64,000 bases of DNA from the NCBI GenBank assembly GCA_964017065.1, contig OZ024789.1:11722914-11786913 (forward strand), written 5' to 3'. Shown one piece after another: positions 45,404 through 56,363 of this stretch; the stretch's first letter is position 1, and every line of letters begins with the position of its first letter. The notes under the pieces are model-generated. The model was not told where the DNA came from and searched no databases. It saw only the letters and a list, made by a program, of their open reading frames with translations. Source of the stretch: Haliclona indistincta (Eukaryota; Porifera; Demospongiae; Haplosclerida; Chalinidae). The translations under genes and the position numbers were made by a program.

Positions 45404-47359
45404 TTATGTTGCTTGTTGGCCGTTTCCTGCTCTTGCTTGTTTCCTGAAATTTAGAACTGTCATGATACATGTACAGTAAATAGAACATCTTTTTACAAGT
45501 TACCTTTTCTGTATGATGCTGTTGGTTTTCTCAATTGATCGAGAAGCTTCACATTTTTGCGACCTGGCAAAATTCTTAATAGTTTCAGGTTCTTTAAAAC
45601 CATCTTCGAATTTCTAATGTGCATGTAATGAGATAGCAACAACAGATGAAGGCATTTTTGTGCATTGGTATTTGCAATTTGTACTCACTTTGAGCGGTTT
45701 GTAACTTGACACCCATAGACCAACTAGTGCTAATGCACCTGCTAGAAAATGATTACAAGACCAACTGCAGCATGTCGAGGCTCCAAAGCCCAATGATGAA
45801 GATGATGAAAATGCCTTCTTTTTACTAGAGCTACTGAAACAATTACAGCATGTTCCACCTCCTCCAGTCCCTCCAGTAACTCCTCCAGGACCTGGTTCAT
45901 TATCATCGTCTTCATCATGACGTCTAGAGTAATTATTCCAACCATACCAGTATGCTTCTTCATCATCTTCATCAGTCTGGTCATTTTCATCTGAACCGCT
46001 TTTTATCAATTCTATTACTCGCTGTGTCTCCATGTCACGCTTAAAAATAGCATCGCTTGCACTTTCATATGCTTCCGATAGTTTGTCTCGGAGTTCAGTG
46101 CTAGGAGCATGCTCTAGTAGATAGTTCAGTACTAGGAGCATGCTCTAGTAGATAGTTCAGTACTAGGAGCATGCTCTAGTAGATAGTTCAGCACTAGGAG
46201 CATGCTCTAGTAGATAGTTCAGTACTAGGAGCATGCTCTAGTAGATAGTTCAGCACTAGGAGCATGCTCTAGTAGATAGTTCAGCACTAGGAGCATGCTC
46301 TAGTAGATAGTTCAGTACTAGGAGCATGCTCTAGTAGATAGTTCAGTACTAGGAGCATGCTCTAGTAGATAGTTCAGTACTAGGAGCATGCTCTAGTAGA
46401 TAGTTCAGCACTAGGAGCATGCTCTAGTAGATAGTTCAGTACTAGGAGCATGCTCTAGTAGATAGTTCAGTGCTAGGAGCATGCTCTAGTAGATAGTTCA
46501 GTGCTAGGAGCATGCTCTAGTAGATAGTTCAGTACTAGGAGCATGCTCTAGTAGATAGTTCAGTACTAGGAGCATGCTCTAGTAGATAGTTCAGTACTAG
46601 GAGCATGCTCTAGTAGATAGTTCAGTACTAGGAGCATGCTCTAGTAGATAGTTCAGTACTAGGAGCATGCTCTAGTAGATAGTTCAGTACTAGGAGCATG
46701 CTCTAGTAGATAGTTCAGTACTAGGAGCATGCTCTAGTAGATAGTTCAGTACTAGGAGCATGCTCTAGTAGATAGTTCAAAACTTTCCTTGTTTCCCAAA
46801 CTTTAACATCAAATCCATGTCGAACGAGGGCTCTGATGTGCTGAAAACCATCAGACGATTTCGGATGTTGATGGACCCAGCAGATGTATACTATCGGTCT
46901 CGGATGATAAACATTCAACTGTTCAAAAATTTTGTCAGCACAGCAGTCACATGGAGAGAAGCTTATTACAATACAATGTACATCATGATTATCTGATGAA
47001 ATCTTACGAACAACTTTATTATCAGCATGTGGTTTATGCTCTTTACCACTACTGAAGGACACATGCTTGATACTGCCATCAGAACACTCTCCAAATGAAG
47101 CTGTTAGCCTAGGAAAATATTGCCGATGGATGGGATGTCGTTTATCATGCTTTCTTATTTGCCAGTCATTGGTATTGCTAGCCAAAATATTAAGTATTTC
47201 TCCTTGGATCAGAAATATTCCATTACGATCAGTCAGCCTGGTTCCTGTAAAAAAAGCACTCAATATTTTCTTCCATTCTTTGGTTTTAAGTTGATGAGCA
47301 GGTGTAGCAACCAGCAACAGACCGAACACTACAAGATGGACTAGTTTCAAAACTGGCAT
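45404..47359 (-). pseudogene. AID/APOBEC-like deaminase copy 4, split by coding minisatellite
   Basis: Membrane form. From 47359: signal peptide (LVHLVVFGLLLVATPAHQL), FFTGTRLTDRNG, KPHADNKVV, FSPCDCCAD, PIVYICWVHQHP, LVRHGFDVKVW. The catalytic Glu is Asp (H-A-D), which should cripple or alter catalysis. The segment YLLEHAPSTEL is expanded about 22 times as a 31-base array (46094-46778), which shifts frame and creates stops. Beyond it the frame resumes (45614-46093) with the acidic region, YWYGWNNYSRRHDED, Gly-rich stalk, Cys-rich patch, and membrane helix, followed by two spliced tail exons (KFEDGFKEPETIKNF; end KQARAGNGQQAT) with stop at 45404. Tail exons remain open, so disruption is recent or the array is polymorphic. 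Confidence 0.8.
46094..46778. repeat. 31-base minisatellite inside deaminase coding sequence
   Basis: About 22 head-to-tail copies of a 31-base unit (core CTAGGAGCATGCTCTAGTAG) with few variants (CAGTAC / CAGCAC / CAGTGC). Single-copy counterpart in other deaminases encodes YLLEHAPSTEL. The unit is not a multiple of three, so successive copies change frame; 21 extra copies (651 bases) would add a whole number of codons, but stops intervene. Confidence 0.95.
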
Positions 47360-47971
47360 ACTAAAATCAGCTGTTATTATTATACCACTTTTTAATTAGG
47401 CATTTTCTAGTGAACTTTTTTCAGAGAATAAGCTACTGCAGCTGTACATAACACTTGTATTGATGAACTATACTGTACTGGTATCACTGAGGGAAATACC
47501 CTCAAAGTGACTCAGCAAACATGGTCAATTAATTCTAAACTACTGTAATAATATTCATCACATTCTTAAAACAAATGAATATCAATGAGCTACTGGAAGC
47601 TCTTGGAAAGCTTGAAAATCATATAACCACAGTAGACACATACTCTATTGTATGTACACTGTTATCATACTGGCTGTTGTACATGACTCTTAGTCAACCC
47701 CAGAGTCTCGTGCCATTATCTCCTGATCACATGGGAAGATTTGATCCCATTCATCCTGCCGTGCTGCTATCAAAGCATATCCCATAGCACACCCGTTTTA
47801 CACACTCAAGCTTTTCAATGAAATCAGAAAACTTTATCAGCATCCATGCAAGTACAATGAAGCTAGTCTACATCAATAGGTACACACAGCAGCAGCAATC
47901 TACAACTATACTATATATGAGTTTATGATGATCCAGTATAGTCCAGTCCAGTTAGTGTCCATCAAACCAGG
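47360..47971. promoter_or_regulatory. Upstream region of copy 4
   Basis: TGACTCA at 47508-47514 preceded by GAGGGAAATACCCTC, and TGGTATAATAATAAC (minus) about 25 bases before the ATG; both are shared with copies 3 and 9. No gene in the interval. Confidence 0.5.
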
Positions 47972-48166
47972 TCATTTCTTTCCACCGGAAGACCTGGAGT
48001 TATTCGGGTTCATCTGGTTGGAGTGGTTGTTCAGGTCAGCTCTTGTTCCAGCACCAGTGTAGCTAGTAGTGCCTCCCCTGTACTCGGAGTGGGTTGGGTT
48101 GAGCTGATTAGAGTGGTTGTTCAGATCCGCCCTGTCTCCAGTACCGCTGTATCCACGATCAGACAT
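47972..48166 (-). CDS. Small NQLNP-repeat protein, copy b
   Basis: 64 residues, MSDRGYSGTG start, then two repeats: ADLNNHSNQLNPTHSEYRGG and ADLNNHSNQMNPNNSRSSGG, ending KK. It lacks the GTGAQ pentapeptides of copy a. It lies about 610 bases upstream of membrane deaminase copy 4 on the same strand, the same arrangement as copies a and c. Conserved coding frame across three divergent copies supports a real gene. Function unknown. Confidence 0.7.
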   Translation of the reverse strand: MSDRGYSGTGDRADLNNHSNQLNPTHSEYRGGTTSYTGAGTRADLNNHSNQMNPNNSRSSGGKK

Positions 48167-48573
48167 AGCTGAGAAAACAGTGAATTAGTTTACAGAGAAG
48201 AAGAATTTCTCAAAACTGCAGATGACCGTTTATGCTTACTCACTCTGGTTTTATTTGATGGTTTAAAATAGGCGTGGAGATCATACCCTACGATTGTATA
48301 ATGATATTCATCACTATCTGTATCACAGGAAGTAATGAATATGAATGAGCTACAGGAAGTAATAATAATTCCTAGGAAGACTAGCAACTGACTGTACATA
48401 CAACAGCCAACCACATCAATACTATATCCAGATTGTGATAACCATGTGTTAATTTTGGGGAGTGACACAATCAATTCCTGTTGCAAGCTCCCTTGTAGAT
48501 CAGTTGATGGAATCAGCTGGTTTGACATTGCTGAACTGCTTGCTAACAGTTGGTAGTAAAAATAATTGACTAT

Positions 48574-49570
48574 AATAATGAACAGATTTCACGAAACCCT
48601 CGGCGTGTTGCACATTGTAGAGTTAGTTCCTTAGTTATGGTTTGCAGAAGGAGCTTTGCAGCTAAAGCCAACCTGCTTGCTATTGAAACTGCACTGCTAG
48701 CCAGAAGACAGCAAAGTGCTGACCACAACCGAGACAAGGTGTGTCAAGTGGGCGTGACCGTGAACACTGAGTACGACCATTGCTCTTGGCTTTGATAGGC
48801 TTTTTCTTGAGATGTCTACGCACCCCCAGAGCTGTCCTGCTGTTTGGATGGAATCTACAAGTACCTAGATAGTCAACTATGGGCGCGTTTGTAGTCAGAG
48901 AGGTCCAAGACGGCCGTCAAGGTGAGCCAGCCATACATAACTCGAGAACGAAAGCACTTTAGCAAAATCCACGAGTCACATTGCAAGCCATTGTCATGCT
49001 AAGCCTGTTTATACCTTGACCGAGTTTCAGAAGTGAGCGATGGTCTCTGCAGCTCATTGGACAGAATGAATGAACGAATGAACAGATTTCACGAAACCCT
49101 CGGCGTGTTGCACATTGTAGAGTTAGCTCCTTAGTTATAATTTGCAGAAGGAGCTTAGCAGCTAAAGCCAACCTGCTTGCTATTGAAACTGCACTGCTAA
49201 CCAGAAGACAGCAAAGTGCTGACCACAATCGAGACAAGGTGTGTCAAGTGGGCGTGACCGTGAACACGAGTAGCTTGGTAGCCATTGCTCTTGGCTTTGA
49301 TAGGCTTTTTCTTGAGATGTCTACGCACCCCCAGAACTGTCCTAAGGTTTAGATGGAATCTACAAGTACCTAGGTAGCCAAATATGGGCGCTTTTGTCGT
49401 CAGAGAGGTCAAAGACGGCCGTCAAGGTGAGCCAGCCATAACTCGAGAACGAAAGCACTTTAGCAAAATCCACGAGTCACATTGCAAGCCATTGTTGTGC
49501 TAAGCCTGTTCATACCTTTACCGAGTTTCAGAAGTGAGCGATGGTCTCTGCAGCTCATTGGACAGAATGA
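48574..49570. repeat. Two tandem copies of a ~500-base repeat, plus a partial third
   Basis: Copies begin GAACAGATTTCACGAAACCC at 48580 and 49081 and share GTGAGCCAGCCATAACTCGA; a third diverged copy runs about 49575-49870. No open frame is conserved. Possibly a dispersed non-coding repeat that expanded locally. Confidence 0.8.
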
Positions 49571-49884
49571 ATGAATGAATGAGCACTAATTAGAGTGTGT
49601 TTTGTGGGCGTGTTGCGATGCCTGTAGCAGGGCTTTTGTTGAGATTTCTACGCACCCTCAGAGCTGTCCTGATGTTTAGATGTAGTCTACAAGTACCTAG
49701 GTTGTCAACCATGTGCGCTTTTGTTGTCAGAAAGGTCCAAGATGGCCGTCCAGGTGAGCCAGCCATAACTCGAGAACGAAAGCATTTTAGCATAATCCAC
49801 GAGTCACATTGCAAGCCATGGTCATGCTTAGCCTGTTCATACCTTAGTTGACGCGTAGAAGCGATCGCTGATCTCTGTAGCAGA

Positions 49885-50599
49885 CAGGGCCGGCGCCATA
49901 GGGGCGGCCGGGACGGCCATGGCCGCCCCACTTTTTCAAGAAAAGTGATTAATATTCATCAATTATTAGTACCACACCTACTTACCACACCTATTCTAAT
50001 AATTGATTAGCTCGATGGTTCGTTGGTCGCTAGCGAGCGCTGCGCAGGTCGCACACATAGCAGCTAGTTTACATGCTACAGCCTCTACAGTCTGCGAGTT
50101 CTACAATGGTGACTTGTGCAAGGCGCAGTTAGAAGCACAACTCCCACTGCTGCAACCGATCTGTTCTGAAATGAAGGAGACCACAATTCATGATATCATC
50201 GAAATCCTTTCTGGTTTATCGCCACCAGAACGAGTAGCGTTATCCTCTGTGTGGACTGCTATGAAGCTGTTGCTTGTAATGCCAGCCACAAACGCGACTT
50301 CAGAGCGATCTTTCTCAGCACTGAGAAGAATTAAAACTTACCTCCGCTCTACGATGTCTCAACAGAGGCTCAACAGCTTGATGGTTCTACATGCCAACAA
50401 AGAGAAAACGGATTCCCTGGACTTAGTCCAGGTGGCCAGGGAGTTCGTCGTTGGGCGCGAAGGACGACAACGCACATTTGGCGACTTTAAACAATAATGA
50501 ATAATAATGCATTTCTTTAATTAATTCATGATTAATTCAATGAATAATTTAATAATTAATTAGGGCCTCTCCACTATGTTTTAGCTGGCACCGGCCCTG
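49885..50599 (+). mobile_element. Deletion-derived hAT transposon with exact 8-base TSD
   Basis: Ends CAGGGCCGGCGCCATAG and its imperfect complement (GGCACCGGCCCTG), bounded by GTAGCAGA at 49877-49884 and 50600-50607. Only 715 bases remain, enough for the transposase C-terminus; it needs a helper to move. Confidence 0.9.
50003..50497 (+). pseudogene. hAT transposase C-terminal fragment
   Basis: Open frame of 164 residues carrying the hAT dimerisation motif: VMPATNATSERSFSALRRIK and LNSLMVLHANKEKTD. The BED finger and RNase H-like catalytic domain are missing, so it is a truncated transposase of the type seen in ZMYM1-like host proteins. Whether the fragment is translated is unknown. Confidence 0.85.
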
Positions 50600-50639
50600 G
50601 TAGCAGAAGAGACAGACAGACAGACCGACCGAACGACAA

Positions 50640-50722
50640 AGCAAGTACCGTAACCCTCGCGCATGCGCCGAGGGTTAATGACAAACCAAGTACCGTAACC
50701 CTCGCGCATGCGCCGAGGGTTA
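50640..50722. repeat. Twin CGCATGCG palindromic repeats
   Basis: Two 42-base direct copies of AAGTACCGTAACCCTCGCGC plus ATGCGCCGAGGGTTAATG; each contains inverted arms ACCCTCG/CGAGGGT around GCGCATGCGC. An inverted copy is at about 44982. Confidence 0.85.
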
Positions 50723-51129
50723 ATATGTCAGATTCGAGAGTTTCCCTGGAAAGAGTCATAATTATAGAATGAAGATGTGCATGCCGTGTTCAGTACTAAT
50801 AATACTAACACAACTATGCTAACAAAGTGTTGGTTTGTGCATATTCATTGAATATAACAGATCAAACAATCTTGCGATGACACAAACTGAACATCTCAGT
50901 TTTGAAGTTTATAATACATCAACATAGTTTATGATTGTTACACTGCAGACTTTCCATCCAAGTATCTTTATTGCTACAGTTCAGCAGTTTTTATAGCTGT
51001 TTGTTTCTTAGCATACATAAATAATTTGCATAAAATTAATTTGCTCAGACTAAGGACTGTAAATATTGTATAGCTAAAAATTTTTAAATATAAAAAGCGC
51101 AGCTCTGTATGAAATCAATACTGAGCTAC

Positions 51130-52033
51130 TTACTGAGCTATATCAATCTTTCCTGGACACTTTTGAGGTCCTTCCTCTGATACACTTTCTGCGGTGCCTC
51201 CTTTGTCTTCATCACTGTCACTATCATCGTGTTTAATCTTTTTAAATACTGGTCCATCATCTTCTCTGTCTTCCTCATCACATACACTCTCTTGCCCATT
51301 TTGCTTCTGTGGATATAAGGATCTAATTAGTCGATTTGTATCCCAGTCATGTCGATCAAGTGCATGTTTTATTTCAACATTTTCATGTGCTTGCTGTAGT
51401 TCATCGTGTAGTTCTTGACCAATTGAATCATGTTGTTTAGCTTGCTGCAACAAATAATTAATCATTTTCCCACAGTATCCAAGCTTTTTAAAATGAAGTC
51501 ATGTTTAACTAAGTACCGAATAGTACACCGTGCCATGCAGTCTTTTGGATAATTATGAACCCAAAAGAAGCGGATCGCAGGTTTAGGTGCTTTTAGTTCT
51601 TCATTCTTTTTCACAATCTTTACTGCACACTTCTTCTCTTCTCCTCTTCTCTCCTCTCCTTGCTTATGATGCTCTTCATAGCAAGGAGAGTAGTTTAGCC
51701 CAATGATACGCACTAATAGCAGATCTTTTTCCGGCATGTCCAAAGGTTGCTCTTCTGCATGCTCACCATGTCTAGAGAAAATCACTTTCTTAACTTGAAG
51801 TTGTAAATATCATCTTTTTCGTCTTCAATATGGAACAAAGCTGTCACACGTGGGAAGTATTGATAATCACGATTTGATAACTTCCTACATGTAGGATAGT
51901 TGTGGTTTGTTTCTAAGATCTCTCTGATTTGTCCTTGAACTAGAAGTCCTCCATTCCCATCTGAGAGTTCAACTCCAGTGAACACAGCACAGACCAATGT
52001 CTTCCATTCATCTCGAACACAGTGTGCCTCCAT
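51130..52033 (-). pseudogene. AID/APOBEC-like deaminase copy 5, frameshifted
   Basis: Intracellular form. MEAHCVRDEWKTLVCAVFTG at 52033; RHGEHAEEQ; LNYSPCYEEHH ... KKCAVKI (17 residues between the zinc Cys); AIRFFWVHNYPKD; tail KKIKHDDSDSDEDKGG. Frame breaks at about 51783 (extra bases before VIFSRHGEH) and about 51465 (two-base insertion relative to copy 1). Same unusual long loop between the zinc cysteines as copy 1, so the loop predates their duplication. Confidence 0.8.
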
Positions 52034-52553
52034 AACAGAAAGGAAACAGCCTATGCTTGCAATGTTTCACAAAATCTAACAAGAGCTGTAGTATTTATAG
52101 GCACTAAAGAACTAGGTGTGTGTCAGTTACATCCCCTAACGTGAATCAGCAAAAATGTAGGTATATGATTTTTTTACATTCGTAACAGGACATTCATGAC
52201 ATAATATTTTACTATTCATTGATTTTGGTATAGAATTCAACATTATTCATTAAATTTTTCTAAAAATAAATAATTATAGTATAATTAATAAACTAGCTAC
52301 CTTCTGTATGTGTGTGACCTAATAATTGAGCAACTGCCTTGTTCAATCATTGTAGTAAGAGTATTATTATAAACAATAATTTTATCACTATAATTATCGT
52401 TGTTTGCATATTGACGCTACGTACCAACAATATTACCGAAGCTCAATTTTCTCTGAGTATTGCTCTGTTCTTCATATCATGGCAACTCCATTTTCGGCTT
52501 ATTCCCAAAATATTTATCTATTTATTTCAATTCTTGCCCGGTCTGGTTTCTGC
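52034..52553. other. Intergenic DNA paralogous to 33920-34560
   Basis: AT-rich, aligned by eye to the corresponding DNA beyond copy 1; no conserved frame. Confidence 0.5.
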
Positions 52554-52784
52554 TTATAAAATCAGTTTTCTTACAAGATTGTACAGCATGCACTGGAATA
52601 TAAGCAGTCCCTCATTTCCATCTGAGACTTTAGGTGTAGTAAGCATATAGAAGACTATAATCTTCTTTACTAAGTTGAAAGCTGAAGTCTCGATCAACAA
52701 ACAATCATCGCATACTTTCGAACCAAGCAGACATTTCAGATCAGGATCAAGTAAACTTTTCCCAACGAAGTTGGTGACCTCCAT
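52554..52784 (-). pseudogene. Deaminase N-terminal remnant B
   Basis: MEVTNFVGKSLLDPDLKCLL, VCDDCLLIETSAFNL, then VSDGNEGLLIFQ resembling the family N-terminal signature. Paralogue of remnant A at 35254-35497, each lying about 0.5-1.3 kb upstream of a PC-x17-C pseudogene. Confidence 0.5.
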
Positions 52785-53467
52785 AATGACACAGTTTATA
52801 ATTATAATGAAGTGTCTAAAGATCAGCAACAGAAGTGACTCTCAAGACAACTAAGTGTCAACCAGTGCTTTTAACATACCTCTCATGTATAGCAGCACTT
52901 GAGAGCTAAGTGCATGTTTCAAAACTGAGTCACCTGACATAACTCATGATTGCGACCACAGGAATAAGAATCAGCATACATTACTTAACATAATTATGAG
53001 CACGTGGTTGATTAGTTGGGCTGGCAGCAGTCAACTGTTCAATTGTCTTTTGCTTCGCCCGTGCATGCAGTTCATATTAGGTACTCTACTGTGTACAAAC
53101 TTCAACTATTTTTGAAGCGGTGACGACTGTTTAGTTAGCTTGCTTAGTTATTATGCGTAACAGTTGACATGGCACTTTCAGTATCCGCATTGGGGAGACT
53201 TCTGAACATGTAAAGCTAATATTATCATTACTATAATACAACATTATGTTTTTGTACTGTATATACATGTACTGCACTGGATGTGGTCAGTTTATGCTAT
53301 ACTTTAACTGCATCACCTGACCACATGACTCAGCATAGTATACTCACAATGCATATCATGTTGTCTATACTAACTTCCATAACAGGACATGTGTACGAGG
53401 TGATTGAGGTCACCACATAAACTATGTTGTATTTATACGCATGAGAAACATGCAACGTGAACATCAG

Positions 53468-53830
53468 GTGTGCATAGAGTGTTTATGTATCAACTGCATG
53501 CACTCATTTTGTTTGAATCAGCATGGACCCACTTGTACTCCATGCAGAGGAGTAGAAGGCACTGGTATGGGTCCGATCTCTGCTTGCAACTGCTTTGTGA
53601 CATCAAAACAAGCTTAAGTCTTTTTGCACCATTTCGGTTGCTATATCAAAGAACAAGCTGAAGATAGCATTTTATGTGCAGAATGTTCCTATACTGAGTC
53701 CTGTAGAGGCTACTCAGTAGTCCAGCAGTTGAGCACTGTACTGACTCAACTTGATATTGACAGTTTCAGCTCAGTCATTAATTTTGCTAAACCAAAACTG
53801 TTTAAACTTACAATATCTGGTAGGGAATGA
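53468..53830 (+). pseudogene. Broken Cys-rich open frame
   Basis: After an AG at 53466-53467 the frame reads VCIECLCINCMHSFC, HGPTCTPCRG, then a TAA, then continues in the same frame with YIKEQAEDSILCAECSYTES and a run to TGA at 53830. Eleven or more Cys in short spacing suggest a zinc-binding module, but I do not recognise the family. It is the only plus-strand coding candidate in the deaminase array besides transposons. Confidence 0.35.
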
Positions 53831-54153
53831 CCTGAGCATGTTGTAGTGACCAGTAAAATTGTGTATTCAACGTGTATGTAGTTATGTAGTTGTAGCGTAG
53901 TTGTAGTGTCCAGCAGTTAAATTAATATGTAGTTATGCATGTGTATGTAGTTATGTATAGTTGTAGCGTAGTTGTAGTGTCCAGCAGTTAAATTATGCAG
54001 TTATGTGTAGTCGAACTTTATGGTATTACAATAAAACAATATTATTATTAATTACTATAATCTTCTACTGTGCTAAAAGGTTTGTGTCTGTATTTTTGTG
54101 GATAAGGTTGTCAGCGCGCACACCTGTATGCAGCAGTCTTTCTATTCCAATTC
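53831..54153. repeat. Short direct repeats GTAGTTATGTAGTTGTAGCG
   Basis: At about 53875-54005, two copies of a roughly 60-base segment (TAGTTGTAGTGTCCAGCAGT) in tandem; otherwise no gene. Confidence 0.6.
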
Positions 54154-55031
54154 CTAATCCTTATCTTCAACTTCGTCTTCATCATCGGTCTTATTCCTGT
54201 ATTTTATATCAATAACATGCTATATATAATAATTTTTGTTCAGCCAAAAACATCTTACCATGGAGCAATGCGCTTTTGGGCAGGTTCTTCTGGAGTGGAA
54301 GATGGCATGTTTTTTCTTTTGCGAGCAGCATTCCTTGCATCATCGATGAGTTGTTTAGTTCTTTCGTCACGAGCAGAAAGAGCCTCAGCTGTGCTTTCAT
54401 GTGCTTGTTCTAGTTCACGTTTTAGCTTTTTTGAACGAGCTTGTTCCCGCAAGTATTCATACATCTTTTTCGTATCCCAAACTTTCAAGTCAAAGCCATT
54501 TTCAATGAGGCGCTCGACACCGACCATACCATCATCATCTTGCATGTAAACCCGACTGAAGTGTATCACCGGCTTCTTCAAATGTTCTCCTTCGCGATTG
54601 TATCTTTCTATAATACCAGATGCACATCTTTTTGTACAAGGTGAGTTGTTTAATCCGATACTATGTACTAATCGTAGCTGTTCTGTGTCCTTCTTTATAA
54701 GTTGCTGCTCTACATGCTCTTTATATGCTTTAGAAGCAAGCACCAACACTTTCTTCATCTTTCCTTTCACTTTGAAATCTTGGGGAATGATTTCATCTTG
54801 GTCATTCATTTGATACATATATGTTACAGTAGGCCAATATTCAAATCCCTGTAATTTTAAATTTTCAGGATTTTGGCACTTTGTTTTCAAGATATCCCAT
54901 ATCTCTCCTTCAACAAGCAGTTCTCCATTCTCATCAGAGAGTACAGCTCCAGTGAACATAGAACAGACCAATTTCTTCCATTCTATTTTGAATATTTTTT
55001 TGCCTTGTTTAGCCGACATTTCAGACCGCAA
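54154..55031 (-). CDS. AID/APOBEC-like deaminase copy 6, intracellular form
   Basis: Exons 55031-54259 and 54196-54154 give 271 residues. KKLVCSMFTGAVLSDENGE; catalytic YKEHVEQQL (H-V-E, as in AID); NNSPCTKRCAS (PC-x3-C); PVIHFSRVYMQDDD, where R-V-Y replaces the W-V-H of other copies and comes close to the S-R-L-Y of APOBECs; LIENGFDLKVW. The tail has basic AARKRKNM and AQKRIAPW, then a spliced acidic end (KTDDEDEVEDKD). No signal peptide; nuclear or cytoplasmic. Two start codons (MRSEM) are possible. It is the most diverged of the intact intracellular copies. Confidence 0.85.
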
Positions 55032-56363
55032 CTTTTCTCCTTAACTCTGTAATAATACTGCAATGTCAATCAAACTGGCATGCTACGCAATTCAGTATAA
55101 GTGTTTATCCTACTTACGTACTTACAGCACTTGAGAGCCCAAGTGCGTGTATATATATGCTATAGCAACTGCAATGACTCAGCAAAGCAGAGGTGTGCTA
55201 ATGTTTTTCATTAACTTTCCATAAACATACATTCATGACATTGCTATCATTCATTGATTGTGGTACAGGAAATCAATTACTATTCATAAGATCGGCTACT
55301 TGTTTACAAGTGGTATAAAATATACTCTAGCTATACACCTGCTTGGCTTCTGCATGACCTTGCTGAGTGATTGATTGCCAATAATTATAATGATCAGCAT
55401 CAACAGTCACAGGAATCAAAAGGATGTATGGATGGTAGATTAAATCTGCCACTGCATGGTCAACAATGTAAACCAACAAGGAGATAGCACGGAATAGTAA
55501 CACAATTGACTTTGAACAGTGCAAATGCAATGGAATGTGCGTTGCCACTGTAACAGTATAGAATCAATCTTGTATCAGTTAAGCACTATGATATCTCAGT
55601 TCTGAATAAATGATTGTCATAAAGCAGACATCTCAGTATGATTAAAGTATCTATTGCTATAGCTTTCCCCCTTTGTGCATAATAATAGTTAATGAAGTTC
55701 CACTGGTGAATTTATCATTCAGTATTAATCCTCGACGATACGTAAAGCAGTATAGTATAAAATCTAGTCAAAATTTCTTCTTTGTATACTTGCCTTCATC
55801 ACATTAGTATGCACTGTGACAATCATAATTATAATTATAAATTTATTATTACCGTTGTTAGTTGAACTTCCATTTTTATAACATCAGGTTTTGCACTACT
55901 CGTAGCTATTTTATGATTTGATACAAGTATCGTCTCCAAAAACTAACAGTCCCCCACGTCCATATAATCAAACAAGTGAATACCCGGTAATATACTAGCA
56001 TACTAGAAGTATGCTAATAATCTTCATTCACTTCCCATAACAGGCATGTTTTGATTGTGGATGCAGAAAATAGTCCATATAAGCTATAAACTCAATGAGA
56101 AAGACAAGTAAAAATAGCATTATTCATGCTCCATCTCTTAGCATGTATCCCCATACTATTAGCATATCATTAATTTTAAGCCACGGCCTCCTGTTTAGTA
56201 AACTTATCATATCACATTATTAATTTTTTATAAACAGCAAATGTGCATAGCCCATAGAATATATAATACAGGTAAAAGTCAAAATAACAGCTGGTTAAGA
56301 ATGGAAAATGCAACACTCTGTGCACTCTATGCATGCACTTGAACTCATTTTGAGCAGTTAAGT
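55032..56363. other. Intergenic DNA between copies 6 and 7
   Basis: TGACTCA at 55175-55181, about 145 bases upstream of copy 6. The rest is AT-rich with no supported gene. Confidence 0.5.
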
